Shown: one piece after another, positions 1-7,823 of the stretch
Numbering within the stretch: position 1 is the first letter of the stretch
Layout: every line of letters begins with the position of its first letter
From: CAVURW01 sp963743595
Lineage (GTDB): Bacteria; Verrucomicrobiota; Verrucomicrobiia; Methylacidiphilales; UBA1321
Direction: 5' to 3'
Length of the DNA: 64,000 nucleotides
Assembly (NCBI GenBank): GCA_963743595.1
Contig: CAVURW010000057.1
Span: 1 to 64,000, forward strand
Made by a program: the position numbers and the translations under genes
The notes under the pieces: model-generated
Told to the model about the DNA's origin: nothing
The model's database searches: none
The model's input: only the letters and a program-made list of their open reading frames with translations

Positions 1-50
1 CTTATGTTTCTGCCTGCAAGGGCCCCGCGCCGATTACGTATTGCTGTTGA

Positions 51-89
51 AAACAGTCGCGCCGTTTCGTGATTTTTTGAAAGCGACTG
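51..89 (-). terminator. Weak candidate terminator after the GntR-LacI regulator
   Basis: A 7-bp inverted repeat (CAGTCGC at 54-60, GCGACTG at 83-89) lies just past the stop of the minus-strand regulator and is followed on that strand by only four T residues. The loop is long (22 nt), so this is a weak candidate. Nothing else is seen in the first 98 bases. Confidence 0.3.
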
Positions 90-98
90 GCAGGCGAG

Positions 99-1214
99 TT
101 ATAGCTGAGATCCACTCGACTCGCGGACAACTAATTCTGGTGTCGCCAGATAAATCAATGGCGGCGTTTGAAGCATCCCCTTGGAGCCGATTTTTCCGCG
201 AAGCACCTGAAGAGCGATCCGGGCAAGATCGCGGCAGGGCTGCCGAACGGTGGTCAGCGGCACCGGTAAGAGCGAAGCTAATCGGAAGTCATCGAAGCCG
301 GCAATCCGGATGTCCTTAGGCACAGTCAAGTTCAGGCGATTGAGCGTCTGAAGCACCTGTGCAGCCGTCTTGTCATTGGCGCAAATGATCGCCTCGAAGC
401 GCTTCTCTTTGACCAATTCTTGAATCAATGCGTTATCTAGCGGATCTCCCTCAAATGCAAATGGGGCATCCACCGGAACTGCATGACTGGCCAAGGCAGC
501 GGCGATTCCAGCCCGGCGAAGATCGATGGTATCGGCCGAGTGGGGCCGACTGAAAAAAGCGATTTTTCTCACACCAAGATTCACGAAATGTTCTGCTACC
601 AAATAGCCAGCTCGAAAATTGTCCATCGTAACCAAGTCGTAGTTACTCCGATTTGGGAAAGGCTGAAGATCCCGGTCGAGCAACACAAAAGGAATGTTCG
701 CCGCACTTAGCCTCTGCGTAATTCTCAAGTTCGCAGCCGTTTCGTTCGGGCCTCCTTCCAGGGGCGCAAATAAGACACCGTGAGCCGCACTGCGAATTAA
801 CGACTCACAAGTCTCTTCAGCCTGAGAAATGGTGAGGTCCTGACTTGAGTTAGACTGCTGGGAACCGACGCCCCAAATGATGCCAAATTGCTCAATGCGC
901 GCCATATTGGCAAACTCACTGGAAATGCTTTCGAAAATTTCGATTGATCCAAGCTCAGGAACCAGCAAACCCAGTTGCAGCCCTTCTTGAGCTGATCGAA
1001 CTGGGGCATTCAGGTAATTACCCGAGCCCGCTTTTCGGGTGACCAATCCGTTCATCTGCAGCTCGCGCAAGGCCCGTGCAATGGTCGGTCGTGAAACGTT
1101 GAACCGCTTCACCAATTGCCCTTCGCTCGGAAGTTTACGAGATTGATTGTACTTTCCAGATTGGATCTCTGCGAGGAGCTCGGCGTAAATGTCTTTGTGT
1201 TTTGGGGATGGCAT
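99..1214 (-). CDS. GntR-LacI hybrid transcriptional regulator
   Basis: A DNA-binding repressor or activator that probably senses a sugar. Residues 5-70 form a GntR-type winged helix (LPSEGQLVKRFNVSRPTIARA is the helix-turn-helix part). Residues about 80-365 form a LacI/periplasmic-binding-protein ligand domain, with motifs such as ICANDKTAAQVLQ and IRIAGFDD that are typical of the effector domain and C-subdomain. This domain pairing is common in Verrucomicrobiota and Lentisphaerota. An in-frame ATG also exists at 1223, but the -10 box of the likely promoter ends only 3 bases before it, so 1214 (371 aa) is preferred. No obvious target operon lies beside it; the gene may regulate itself through the repeat in its promoter. 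The ligand cannot be told from sequence. Confidence 0.85.
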   Translation of the reverse strand: MPSPKHKDIYAELLAEIQSGKYNQSRKLPSEGQLVKRFNVSRPTIARALRELQMNGLVTRKAGSGNYLNAPVRSAQEGLQLGLLVPELGSIEIFESISSEFANMARIEQFGIIWGVGSQQSNSSQDLTISQAEETCESLIRSAAHGVLFAPLEGGPNETAANLRITQRLSAANIPFVLLDRDLQPFPNRSNYDLVTMDNFRAGYLVAEHFVNLGVRKIAFFSRPHSADTIDLRRAGIAAALASHAVPVDAPFAFEGDPLDNALIQELVKEKRFEAIICANDKTAAQVLQTLNRLNLTVPKDIRIAGFDDFRLASLLPVPLTTVRQPCRDLARIALQVLRGKIGSKGMLQTPPLIYLATPELVVRESSGSQL

Positions 1215-1226
1215 GTAAACCATTGA

Positions 1227-1286
1227 AATATGACAGGTTACAGGTCCGATGTCAAAACGCGATGCGCTTACGGCAAAAACCTGTCA
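1227..1286 (-). promoter_or_regulatory. Sigma70-type promoter with flanking inverted operator-like repeats
   Basis: Read on the minus strand there is a perfect -35 (TTGACA, 1250-1255), a 17-bp spacer and a -10 (CATATT, 1227-1232). The 9-mer AACCTGTCA occurs on the minus strand at 1231-1239, overlapping the spacer and -10, and again in opposite orientation at 1278-1286 upstream of the -35. Placement over the promoter fits autoregulation by the adjacent GntR-LacI protein, which is an inference. The implied 5' leader before the ATG at 1214 is only about 6-7 nt. Confidence 0.6.
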
Positions 1287-1309
1287 TCTCAAATTGGCTT
1301 CGTGATCAA

Positions 1310-1723
1310 TCAATACTCCACGCGATTGAACTGAACGGCATGCTCAGATTGCGGGATCTCGAACGTGATTCTCCGGAGTTTCCCCTGCTCAATCGCGCAC
1401 TCGATCACCCGCTTCACACGCTTGCCGTTCGCCAGCACCACGGGATTTTCCGCCACCAGACACAACGTCGGTTCTGGAAGGCGACCGCCCCTCTCCTCGC
1501 GGATGTACCACGACGCCATTGAAACGGCCCCGATATCCCTTAGCGCGTTTGCCGCAAACTCGATCCGCTTTTCCTGATACTCCACCACCAATCGCCGCAC
1601 TTCCTGCATCCCCTCGCCGCGAATCTCTTCGTCGCCATCAATCGTTGCCGTCACGTCACCGAAAAACTCGCAGAACGCTGTCAGCTCCAACCGAACTGTG
1701 GGACAATTGAATTCGCGCGACAT
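1310..1723 (-). CDS. Conserved-looking hypothetical protein coupled to the FAD oxidoreductase
   Basis: A 137-residue soluble protein of no family I recognise. It has no signal peptide or membrane segment and has mixed alpha/beta character. Its ATG at 1723 lies 3 bases after the stop codon of the upstream oxidoreductase gene, so the two are almost certainly cotranscribed and perhaps translationally coupled. That context suggests a partner or accessory role to the oxidoreductase. Codon use and base composition match the neighbours. Confidence 0.7.
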   Translation of the reverse strand: MSREFNCPTVRLELTAFCEFFGDVTATIDGDEEIRGEGMQEVRRLVVEYQEKRIEFAANALRDIGAVSMASWYIREERGGRLPEPTLCLVAENPVVLANGKRVKRVIECAIEQGKLRRITFEIPQSEHAVQFNRVEY

Positions 1724-1726
1724 CGA

Positions 1727-3343
1727 TTAGACCTCATCTAAGATCACCCGGGCCGTGTTGTACCCGCTTGCGCCGAAAACGCCCCCACCGGGATGGGTGC
1801 TCGCCCCAGTCAGGAAAAGCCCCGGAATCGACGTCTTGTACGCGCTCAGCTCAGGGATCGGGCGGAACATGAACATCTGATCGATGCTCATTTCCAGGTG
1901 CATCACATTGCCGCGCAATAGTCCCAGTTCGCGTTCTAGGTGCATCGGCGTTTGGATGTAGCGATCGATGAGTTTTCCCTTCATGTTCGGCGCGTAGCGG
2001 CAGACCAGCTCGTAAAGCTTATCCGCTTCTCGTTGCCCGATCGAATCCCAGCTCTCGCCATTGCTCAACTGATAGGGGTGATATTGCCCCCAGGTGAACA
2101 GGACGTGCTTACCCTCCGGTGCCAGGGAGCGGTCGATCGCCGAGAAGGTCATCGCCACAACAGCCGGCTCTTTCGGCGGTAACCCGAGTAAAAAGTCGCG
2201 GTGTGTGTTGTGTAAAAACTCCGGGCTCGGGCAGAGCAATTGCATCGCGCTATGGTACTCCTTGATCCCGTTGTTCTTCTGGTTCGATTTCACGTCACCA
2301 CTGTAATCGGGCAATTCAGAAACCGCGTGCCGGACGATCATCCCGAATCCATTGCCGACACGCGTTTTCATCACGCGATTCTTGAGCTCCTCCGGCGGTT
2401 TCGAGAGCAATTTCCCGAAGAGCGTGTGCAAATGACAGGCTCCGACCACCTTACTCGTGCCGACCTTCACTTCGCCCGCTTTTCCCTTTACGCCGGGCTT
2501 TCGATAGGTCACGCCCCACCGCAAATTCCAAAGATCGGGCTGATCATTCGAGATCGTTTCCACCTCAGCATTCAGCTCGATTTTTCCGCCGTAACTCTCC
2601 AGGCAACTCGCCAAGGCTTGGGTCAGCATCCCGCTGCCGCCCTTGGCCCGTTTGGCCCCGCTTTTATGGATCATCGCGTTCCAACCGAGCATGTCTCCCG
2701 TGGCGATCTCGCCTGGACCAGGCCCCGATTGCGCCGAGAGCCAGAGCAGCGCCGCGCGCAGGGCTGGGTGCTCGAACAACTCATCCACCACCTGACCATA
2801 AGGAGCCATCAATTGCCGCACCGTATCCATCGAGCTCCAGAGTTTGCGGCTCCGCACATTTTGCATATTGCGCCAAAACATCGTCCCGAAGATTTTACCG
2901 GGCGTCGGCGGGTTCAAAAACGTCTCGAACACGCCCTCATTCAGTTCGCCCCAGTGCTTAACGAATTTCCGATACGACTCGGCGTCTTTCTTCGAAATCT
3001 TAGCGATACTCTCGCAGGTTAAATCGAGGTCACGATAGAAGCTGATCCCCTCGTTCTTGCCTAAAATGGGGTAGTAGGCCCACGGATCCATCTCAATGTA
3101 TTCCAGCCCGAACCGCTCCAGCTCCAGATCCTTCAAAATGGGCGTCAAATGAATCATGATGTGGACGGACGACCCGACATCAATGCGATATCCCGGAATC
3201 AGATCCGTCTGGGTGCATACTGCGCCACCCACGATGTGTCGGCGTTCCAACACCAGAACCTTGCGCCCCGCCTTGGCTAAATAACAGGCGCAGATCAGGC
3301 CATTATGCCCGCCACCCACCACAATCACGTCGTACGTTTCCAT
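1727..3343 (-). CDS. FAD-dependent oxidoreductase of the phytoene desaturase/CrtO-like family
   Basis: A 538-residue flavoenzyme. The N-terminus YDVIVVGGGHNGLICACYLA is the dinucleotide-binding GxGxxG-type Rossmann motif (here GGGHNG). LVLERRHIVGGAVCTQ follows, as in carotenoid desaturases and the PYROXD2-like group. The C-terminus LFLTGASTHPGGGVFGASGYN is the second FAD-binding signature of this family. The first possible start (3358) adds five residues; the ATG at 3343 places the Rossmann strand at the usual position. No crt genes lie nearby, so a carotenoid substrate is not supported. The closest functional label is NAD(P)/FAD-dependent oxidoreductase of unknown substrate. It heads a two-gene operon with the 137-residue protein. 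Confidence 0.85.
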   Translation of the reverse strand: METYDVIVVGGGHNGLICACYLAKAGRKVLVLERRHIVGGAVCTQTDLIPGYRIDVGSSVHIMIHLTPILKDLELERFGLEYIEMDPWAYYPILGKNEGISFYRDLDLTCESIAKISKKDAESYRKFVKHWGELNEGVFETFLNPPTPGKIFGTMFWRNMQNVRSRKLWSSMDTVRQLMAPYGQVVDELFEHPALRAALLWLSAQSGPGPGEIATGDMLGWNAMIHKSGAKRAKGGSGMLTQALASCLESYGGKIELNAEVETISNDQPDLWNLRWGVTYRKPGVKGKAGEVKVGTSKVVGACHLHTLFGKLLSKPPEELKNRVMKTRVGNGFGMIVRHAVSELPDYSGDVKSNQKNNGIKEYHSAMQLLCPSPEFLHNTHRDFLLGLPPKEPAVVAMTFSAIDRSLAPEGKHVLFTWGQYHPYQLSNGESWDSIGQREADKLYELVCRYAPNMKGKLIDRYIQTPMHLERELGLLRGNVMHLEMSIDQMFMFRPIPELSAYKTSIPGLFLTGASTHPGGGVFGASGYNTARVILDEV

Positions 3344-3417
3344 GCTCACGCGGAACATAGCAGGAGTTTTTAAATTTCGTCTAAAAAAACGGGAGAGGCG
3401 ATATTGTTTTAGCGCGG

Positions 3418-3481
3418 TCCTTTGGAACGGTTCAGTTTAGATCACGTCCGAAACGGCTTTTGCCTCTAGTTCCAAAGGAAC
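3418..3481. repeat. Long inverted repeat containing the dispersed motif GTTCCAAAGGAAC
   Basis: A perfect 11-bp inverted repeat (TCCTTTGGAAC 3418-3428; GTTCCAAAGGA 3469-3479) encloses 40 bases. The right arm extends to the self-complementary GTTCCAAAGGAAC (3469-3481), which recurs exactly at 23003-23015. It lies between the preA-like gene's stop and the oxidoreductase start and is probably a dispersed repeat. Confidence 0.6.
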
Positions 3482-3550
3482 AGTAATCCGCAGACTCCCA
3501 TTCGGATTTTTACTGATGTCTCCATGAGAGTTCGTAATGCGCTGGCTCGA

Positions 3551-4687
3551 CTAGTCCGCTAACGATTTTGATTGGGTGGTAAAATGGTCGCCGGACCAAT
3601 GTTCGTCGGATTGAATCGCAGGGATCGTTTGGGCGACAACCGCGGCAGCCTTTTGGGCTTTGCGTTGGGTGTGCTTGTCTACCAGATCGGCGTAGGTGGT
3701 GAAATACGGGAGACTGAGGCCACGGAAATCGTCGATCGATTGGAAACCGTGCTTCTCCATGAAGGCGAGCAGCTGGCGCGACATTGTTTGCACCAGGTCG
3801 TAGCCATGCTTCATCACGCCGGTGCACACTTGGACGGTGTGCGCACCCACCAGGATGAATTGCACGGCGTCTTCACCCGATTCGATACCACCGATCCCCG
3901 AGAGCGTGGCGGTGGGAAATTCGTCTCGGATCAGCGTGCCGAGTTCCATGGCCATGCGCAGGGCGATCGGGCGAATCGCTATCGACGAATAGCCGCCGGG
4001 CGTGGTGTAACCCTCCACGGTCGGCTTCGGGCGAAGCGTGTCGAGATTAATGCCGATGACGCTGCGTATGGTGTTGATGGCGCTCACTCCATCGCAACCG
4101 CCGACGAGCGCGGCGCGGCCCGCGTCCTCAATATGCGTGATATTCGGCGTGAGCTTGGCCCACACCGGCTTCTGCGTGGCAGCGCGTATCCAACCCGAGA
4201 CCTCCTTCAATATTTGCGGATCTTGCCCCATGGCTGAGCCCATTTTGCGCTCCGGCAAACCGTGGGGGCACGAGAAATTGATCTCAAAGCCATCGACGCC
4301 GGAGGCCTCGCAGCGCTGGATGATTTCGATCCACGCATCGCGCCGATATTCCTCCATAATCGAGGCGATCAAAATTCGGTCCGGATACTCCTCTTTACAC
4401 CTGCGAAATTCCTCCAGCCACACCGTGAGAGGCCGGTCCGAAATCAGCTCGATGTTCTCCCAGCCAATGACCTCGCCCGAGGCCGCGTGCAATTGGCCGT
4501 AACGGGGCGAGACGTTCACGATCTTCGTCAAATCGAGGCACACCGTTTTCGCTATAACGCCACCCCAGCCCTCCGCAAAAGCCCGCGAAATCACATGCCG
4601 ATTTGTCCCCGGCGGGCCTGATGCGATGAGAAAGGGATTAGGAAAGCGAAGTCCATTTACGGTGGTGGCGAGCGACATGGGGATCAT
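3551..4687 (-). CDS. preA: PreA-like dihydropyrimidine dehydrogenase catalytic subunit
   Basis: A 378-residue TIM-barrel FMN enzyme of the dihydroorotate dehydrogenase superfamily. The best match is the NAD-dependent dihydropyrimidine dehydrogenase subunit PreA, which reduces uracil or thymine. Visible motifs are TTVNGLRFPNPFLIASGP at the N-terminus, KTVCLDLTKIVNVSPRYG, INFSCPHGLPERKMGSAMGQD (active-site loop) and GIGGIESGEDAVQFILVGA (phosphate site). The start at 4687 has GGAGGGG about 5 bases upstream, so the longer reading frame to 4768 is rejected. The ferredoxin-like 4Fe-4S tail found in classical PreA is missing, and there is no PreT gene beside it. In the loop where the mammalian enzyme carries its catalytic Cys (ACGQD) this protein has Met (AMGQD). 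The exact substrate is therefore uncertain. Confidence 0.75.
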   Translation of the reverse strand: MIPMSLATTVNGLRFPNPFLIASGPPGTNRHVISRAFAEGWGGVIAKTVCLDLTKIVNVSPRYGQLHAASGEVIGWENIELISDRPLTVWLEEFRRCKEEYPDRILIASIMEEYRRDAWIEIIQRCEASGVDGFEINFSCPHGLPERKMGSAMGQDPQILKEVSGWIRAATQKPVWAKLTPNITHIEDAGRAALVGGCDGVSAINTIRSVIGINLDTLRPKPTVEGYTTPGGYSSIAIRPIALRMAMELGTLIRDEFPTATLSGIGGIESGEDAVQFILVGAHTVQVCTGVMKHGYDLVQTMSRQLLAFMEKHGFQSIDDFRGLSLPYFTTYADLVDKHTQRKAQKAAAVVAQTIPAIQSDEHWSGDHFTTQSKSLAD

Positions 4688-4734
4688 CGTAACCCCTCCG
4701 CTCAGATGCGGCAACGTGAGAGAATCGATGGCGG

Positions 4735-5379
4735 CTACCAGAGATCCAAGGATCTCCACAAGTACCATGATGCGTACGAGCGGTACGGTTTCCAGGGCTT
4801 GGCGATTCGCTCAATCTGCGTGGGTGTCAACGGTTTGCCTTTGCGATAGAGGAGGGAGACGGCTTTTCGCACGGCGAAATCGCCGGTAGGGAGGACGTCG
4901 GGTCGGCCGAGCGTGAAAATAAGGAACATGTGGACGGTCCAGGGCCCGATCCCGCGCACAGCAGTCAACTTCTCCATGAGCTGATCATCGCTGAGAGACG
5001 CGATTTGTTCCGGGGTGGGAAGCGTGCCATCGTGCATTTTGGAGGCGAGATCGCGCAAGGAACGGAGTTTATTGGCCGAGAGACCGCAGGCACGAAGCGG
5101 TTCGTCCGGAAGCTCAGCCAGCGTGAGGCTGTGGTGCTGCGTGGGGTGAGTTGCTTCCAGCAGCGTGAGCAAGCGGGTTTGTATGGCCGTGGCTGCTTTC
5201 GAGTGAAGTTGTTGGAATACAATGGCCCGGCGAAGTGATGCAAAAAGATCAAGCGCCTCGAGCGGTGTGGGTTCGATTTCAGGCGGCCCAACGCGCAGAA
5301 TGAGGGTGGCGAGGATGTGATCTACAGAGGAGAGGTGGTGGAGTGCGGCCTGGGAGGGCGCGGGTAAAGGAGGGGTCAT
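4735..5379 (-). CDS. HhH-GPD DNA glycosylase (AlkA-like 3-methyladenine DNA glycosylase)
   Basis: A 214-residue base-excision repair enzyme that removes alkylated purines. The core is a helix-hairpin-helix (LTAVRGIGPWTVHMFLIF, about residues 133-150) followed by the conserved loop LPTGDFAVRKA, whose Asp is the catalytic residue of the GPD family. The length matches bacterial AlkA-type enzymes that lack the N-terminal TATA-like domain of E. coli AlkA. There are no cysteines for an iron-sulfur cluster, which argues against Nth/MutY. It lies 47 bp upstream of the preA-like gene on the same strand, probably by chance. Confidence 0.88.
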   Translation of the reverse strand: MTPPLPAPSQAALHHLSSVDHILATLILRVGPPEIEPTPLEALDLFASLRRAIVFQQLHSKAATAIQTRLLTLLEATHPTQHHSLTLAELPDEPLRACGLSANKLRSLRDLASKMHDGTLPTPEQIASLSDDQLMEKLTAVRGIGPWTVHMFLIFTLGRPDVLPTGDFAVRKAVSLLYRKGKPLTPTQIERIAKPWKPYRSYASWYLWRSLDLW

Positions 5380-5469
5380 ATTGGGAGAGAGAATTCGGAT
5401 TCGAGATGCCGGTTCGGCTGTCCATTATAGAATAATAACTGGATTTTTAAACCGCAGGTGATACGTTCC

Positions 5470-5619
5470 GTGGCAACTATGGCAAACATCATTAAGTCGG
5501 TTCTCCTCCTGGCAATCGTTTCCTCCTCTTGCGCGTTCTTGGCAGCGTGCTCGGACAGCACACCTGCTCCCGCTCCTGCCCCTGCACCCGCTCCTATGAT
5601 GGAAAAGCCGAATTCCTAA
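5470..5619 (+). CDS. Small predicted lipoprotein
   Basis: A 46-residue reading frame from the ATG at 5479, or 49 residues from the GTG at 5470, which has AGGTG about 9 bases upstream. It starts with a lysine-containing n-region and a hydrophobic stretch (SVLLLAIVSSSCAFL), then a lipobox LAAC. Ser follows the Cys, favouring export to the outer membrane by the +2 rule known from enterobacteria. The mature part is an Ala-Pro repeat ending in MMEKPNS. Very short proline-rich lipoproteins of this kind are often envelope spacers or entericidin-like products; which applies here is unknown. It converges on rsmI. Confidence 0.55.
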   Translation: MATMANIIKSVLLLAIVSSSCAFLAACSDSTPAPAPAPAPAPMMEKPNS

Positions 5620-5661
5620 AGAATTAGGTCGAGATTAGACAGCGCTAGACTCAGGAAGAGT

Positions 5662-6399
5662 TTACTCCTCCTGGTCTTCGTTTATCGAGGCATCGAGGTC
5701 GATTTCTGATCCGGGTTTTGATTTCGTCGTCGAAGGGCTGACCACGAGGCAATATTCGCCTTTGGGCTTCTTTATTTTGAGTTGATCCAGGAGCTCCTGG
5801 GCAGTTCCCCTCTGGAATTGTTCGAATTTCTTGGTGAGTTCCCTAGCCAGGCAGAGCGGTGTGTTGGGAATGACCTCACGGGCATCCGCTAACATGCGTT
5901 CCACTCGGTAGGGAGATTCGAAGTAAACGCTGGTGTGCCGCCTTTGACCCGCTAACGAGAGCTCTCGCTTTCGTCCGTGTGTCTTGACTGGTAGAAATCC
6001 GCCGAAATAGAACGGAACGATGGGAAATCCGGAGGCGACTAGGGCCAGAATGGGTGCAGACGGGCCCGGAATCATCTCCATTTCGACGCCAGCAGCGATG
6101 GCGGCGCGAATGAGACGCTCCCCTGGATCACTCAAACCTGGCATGCCGGCGTCCGAAATCAGCGCAATCGATTTGCCATTGCGGATCTCTTCGAGCAATC
6201 GCGGAACTTGCTTTGCCTCGCTGAATGCGTGATAACTCACAAGAGGCTTGCGAATGTTAAGGGAGTTGAGTAAGTGTGCGGAGTGCCGAGTGTCTTCCGC
6301 TGCGATCAAATCAACGCTAGCGAGGATACGCGCAGCGCGAGGGCTGAGGTCCTCGAGGTTGCCAATTGGGGTAGCTACGATGTATAACTTAGAGAACAT
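5662..6399 (-). CDS. rsmI: 16S rRNA (cytidine1402-2'-O)-methyltransferase RsmI
   Basis: A 245-residue SAM-dependent enzyme that 2'-O-methylates C1402 in the decoding centre of 16S rRNA. The tetrapyrrole-methylase fold is clear: LYIVATPIGNLEDLSPRA at the N-terminus, AAEDTRHSAHLL, LISDAGMPGLSDPG and the SAM-binding IPGPSAPILALVASGFP. FYFGGFLP and YFESPYRV are also diagnostic. Length is slightly under the usual 270-290 because the C-terminal extension is short, ending in an acidic tail. It is divergently transcribed from the FHA gene. Confidence 0.95.
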   Translation of the reverse strand: MFSKLYIVATPIGNLEDLSPRAARILASVDLIAAEDTRHSAHLLNSLNIRKPLVSYHAFSEAKQVPRLLEEIRNGKSIALISDAGMPGLSDPGERLIRAAIAAGVEMEMIPGPSAPILALVASGFPIVPFYFGGFLPVKTHGRKRELSLAGQRRHTSVYFESPYRVERMLADAREVIPNTPLCLARELTKKFEQFQRGTAQELLDQLKIKKPKGEYCLVVSPSTTKSKPGSEIDLDASINEDQEE

Positions 6400-6429
6400 G
6401 AAGAGAGTTGAATAATAAGGGAGAATTTC

Positions 6430-6457
6430 TGGACCGAAAGGCCAACCTGCTTATACT
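6430..6457 (+). promoter_or_regulatory. Promoter giving an apparently leaderless mRNA
   Basis: -35 TGGACC (6430-6435), 16-bp spacer, -10 TATACT (6452-6457). The expected transcription start, 6-7 bases downstream, coincides with the ATG at 6464, and no Shine-Dalgarno sequence is present. This would drive the FHA-cupredoxin-cyclase-porin operon. Confidence 0.5.
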
Positions 6458-6463
6458 AAGATT

Positions 6464-7132
6464 ATGTTACCGGAATTGAGGCGTGCGACAGTTAAGCTTG
6501 GAAATCTTCTGAGCATTGCGGATCAGATCCAAGCTTTTGGATTTGCGCGCAAGACTGGTGAGATCTACATCACCAACGTGCCCCCGCCTGCCCGAATCAA
6601 TTTAGTGGACGGGGAGATCGTGGATGCGCAGTTCGGTCTACTCTCGGGAATCGATGCTGCCATAGCGCTCATTAACCTGAAAGATCCCCAGACAGAATTC
6701 ATCGTGGGAGAGCGTGCCCATCGAAAGACCATTGAACTCCCTTTCACCCAAGTTTTGTGCGAGGCTGCCCGACTCAAGGACGAAGCGCCCGTAACGGCTC
6801 CAGTAGCCCCGCCGCAAGACTCCAGCCGACTGGCTCCTTCGGCACCGTTCCTGCGTGTTACGTTAGGCACCGAAATCAAAACCTACCCAATTCGTCCGGG
6901 CATCACCTATATTGGTCGGTCAACTTTGAATGACATTGTCATCGCGGATACGACCATTTCCCAGCGCCACGCCAGCTTGGAATACTCGCCCCAAGGCATC
7001 TTCCTTAAAGATTTAGGTTCCACCAACGGCACATTTGTGGCGGGTGAAGCGGTCACCGAGCGGTGGCTGGGTTCTCAAGACAGTCTGCAGTTCGGTGGCG
7101 TTCATTGCCTGTTCAACGGCGTAAAACGATGA
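6464..7132 (+). CDS. DUF4388-like/FHA domain signalling protein
   Basis: A 222-residue cytoplasmic protein. Residues 8-105 resemble the DUF4388/PATAN domain (GEIYITNVPPPARINLVDGE, then a buried helix region), a domain seen in bacterial gliding and signalling proteins. Residues 130-215 are a forkhead-associated domain with the expected YIGRS, SQRHASLEY and LGSTNGTFVAG motifs, i.e. a phosphothreonine-binding module. No kinase gene is adjacent. The stop is 43 bp before the cupredoxin gene, so it is probably the first gene of the four-gene operon. A paralogue with the same domain order lies at 53839-54720. Role inferred: an adaptor linking Ser/Thr phosphorylation to the membrane cyclase. Confidence 0.85.
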   Translation: MLPELRRATVKLGNLLSIADQIQAFGFARKTGEIYITNVPPPARINLVDGEIVDAQFGLLSGIDAAIALINLKDPQTEFIVGERAHRKTIELPFTQVLCEAARLKDEAPVTAPVAPPQDSSRLAPSAPFLRVTLGTEIKTYPIRPGITYIGRSTLNDIVIADTTISQRHASLEYSPQGIFLKDLGSTNGTFVAGEAVTERWLGSQDSLQFGGVHCLFNGVKR

Positions 7133-7175
7133 GACTGGAGTTTTAGCAAAGGCTCTTCTACGCTCCTCAAGCGAA

Positions 7176-7823
7176 ATGAAGAAGGTCCTCCTCTTGATCT
7201 GTTTGTCGCTGGGTCTCCTTTCGGAACCGAGCGTTTTAAAAGCTCAGGCCGTCATCGATGGCCACGTGAAGTTGAATTCGGGTCCTAGCGCCGATGTGGT
7301 GAATAAGCGCTACCAGATCAGCGGCGAGACAGCTGTGATCGCACCCAATCCACCGTCCGCTGTCGTTTATCTAGAGGGTGACTTTCCCCCCTCTAAGAGC
7401 ACCGTAGTCGCGCAAATGGGGCAAAAGAATATCGATTTCATGAGCCACTTGTTGCCGGTGCAGGTGGGAACGAAAGTCGAGTTTCCAAACTACGACGATA
7501 CCTACCACAATATTTTTTCATACTCGAGTGTCAAACGGTTTGACCTGGGGCGTTATCGCAAGGACGAAACGCCGGTCCCTTCCCAGGTCTTCGATAAGCC
7601 GGGAGTGGTGGTCCTCCATTGCGACATCCACGAAAGCATGCGGGCGATCATTTTGGTATTGGAAACTCCCCACTTCGTCTCGACGGACGCGCAAGGCAAT
7701 TACCACCTGACCGGGCTGCCCGCTGGCCACTATAAATTAAAAGCTTGGATCGATAGCAACACGACCCTGGAAAAGGACGTGGACCTCAAGAACGGAGCGA
7801 CGCTTCATCTCGATTTCCCATGA
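7176..7823 (+). CDS. Secreted cupredoxin with C-terminal carboxypeptidase-regulatory-like domain
   Basis: A 215-residue protein with a cleavable signal peptide (MKKVLLLICLSLGLLSEPSVLKAQA). The central part is a plastocyanin-like fold: YDDTYHNIFS carries the first His, and VVLHCDIHESM supplies the Cys-His-Met cluster of a type 1 copper site. A short beta-sandwich follows (FVSTDAQGNYHLTGLPAGHYKLKAWID), as in carboxypeptidase-regulatory-like domains. Similar proteins are often annotated as methylamine-utilisation cupredoxins, but no methylamine genes are here. The stop codon overlaps the cyclase start (ATGA), so translation is coupled. Likely role: a periplasmic copper or redox carrier or sensor subunit for the neighbouring cyclase. 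Confidence 0.85.
   Translation: MKKVLLLICLSLGLLSEPSVLKAQAVIDGHVKLNSGPSADVVNKRYQISGETAVIAPNPPSAVVYLEGDFPPSKSTVVAQMGQKNIDFMSHLLPVQVGTKVEFPNYDDTYHNIFSYSSVKRFDLGRYRKDETPVPSQVFDKPGVVVLHCDIHESMRAIILVLETPHFVSTDAQGNYHLTGLPAGHYKLKAWIDSNTTLEKDVDLKNGATLHLDFP

Noticed and set aside
2240..3022. 260-codon plus-strand frame
   Set aside because: Antisense to the FAD oxidoreductase, which has clear motifs.
4688..4768. N-terminal extension of the preA-like gene
   Set aside because: A strong ribosome-binding site precedes 4687, and the extra residues overlap the glycosylase gene and are not conserved-looking.
5376..5561. 61-codon minus-strand frame
   Set aside because: It is opposite the small lipoprotein gene, which has a convincing signal peptide and lipobox, and it has no features of its own.
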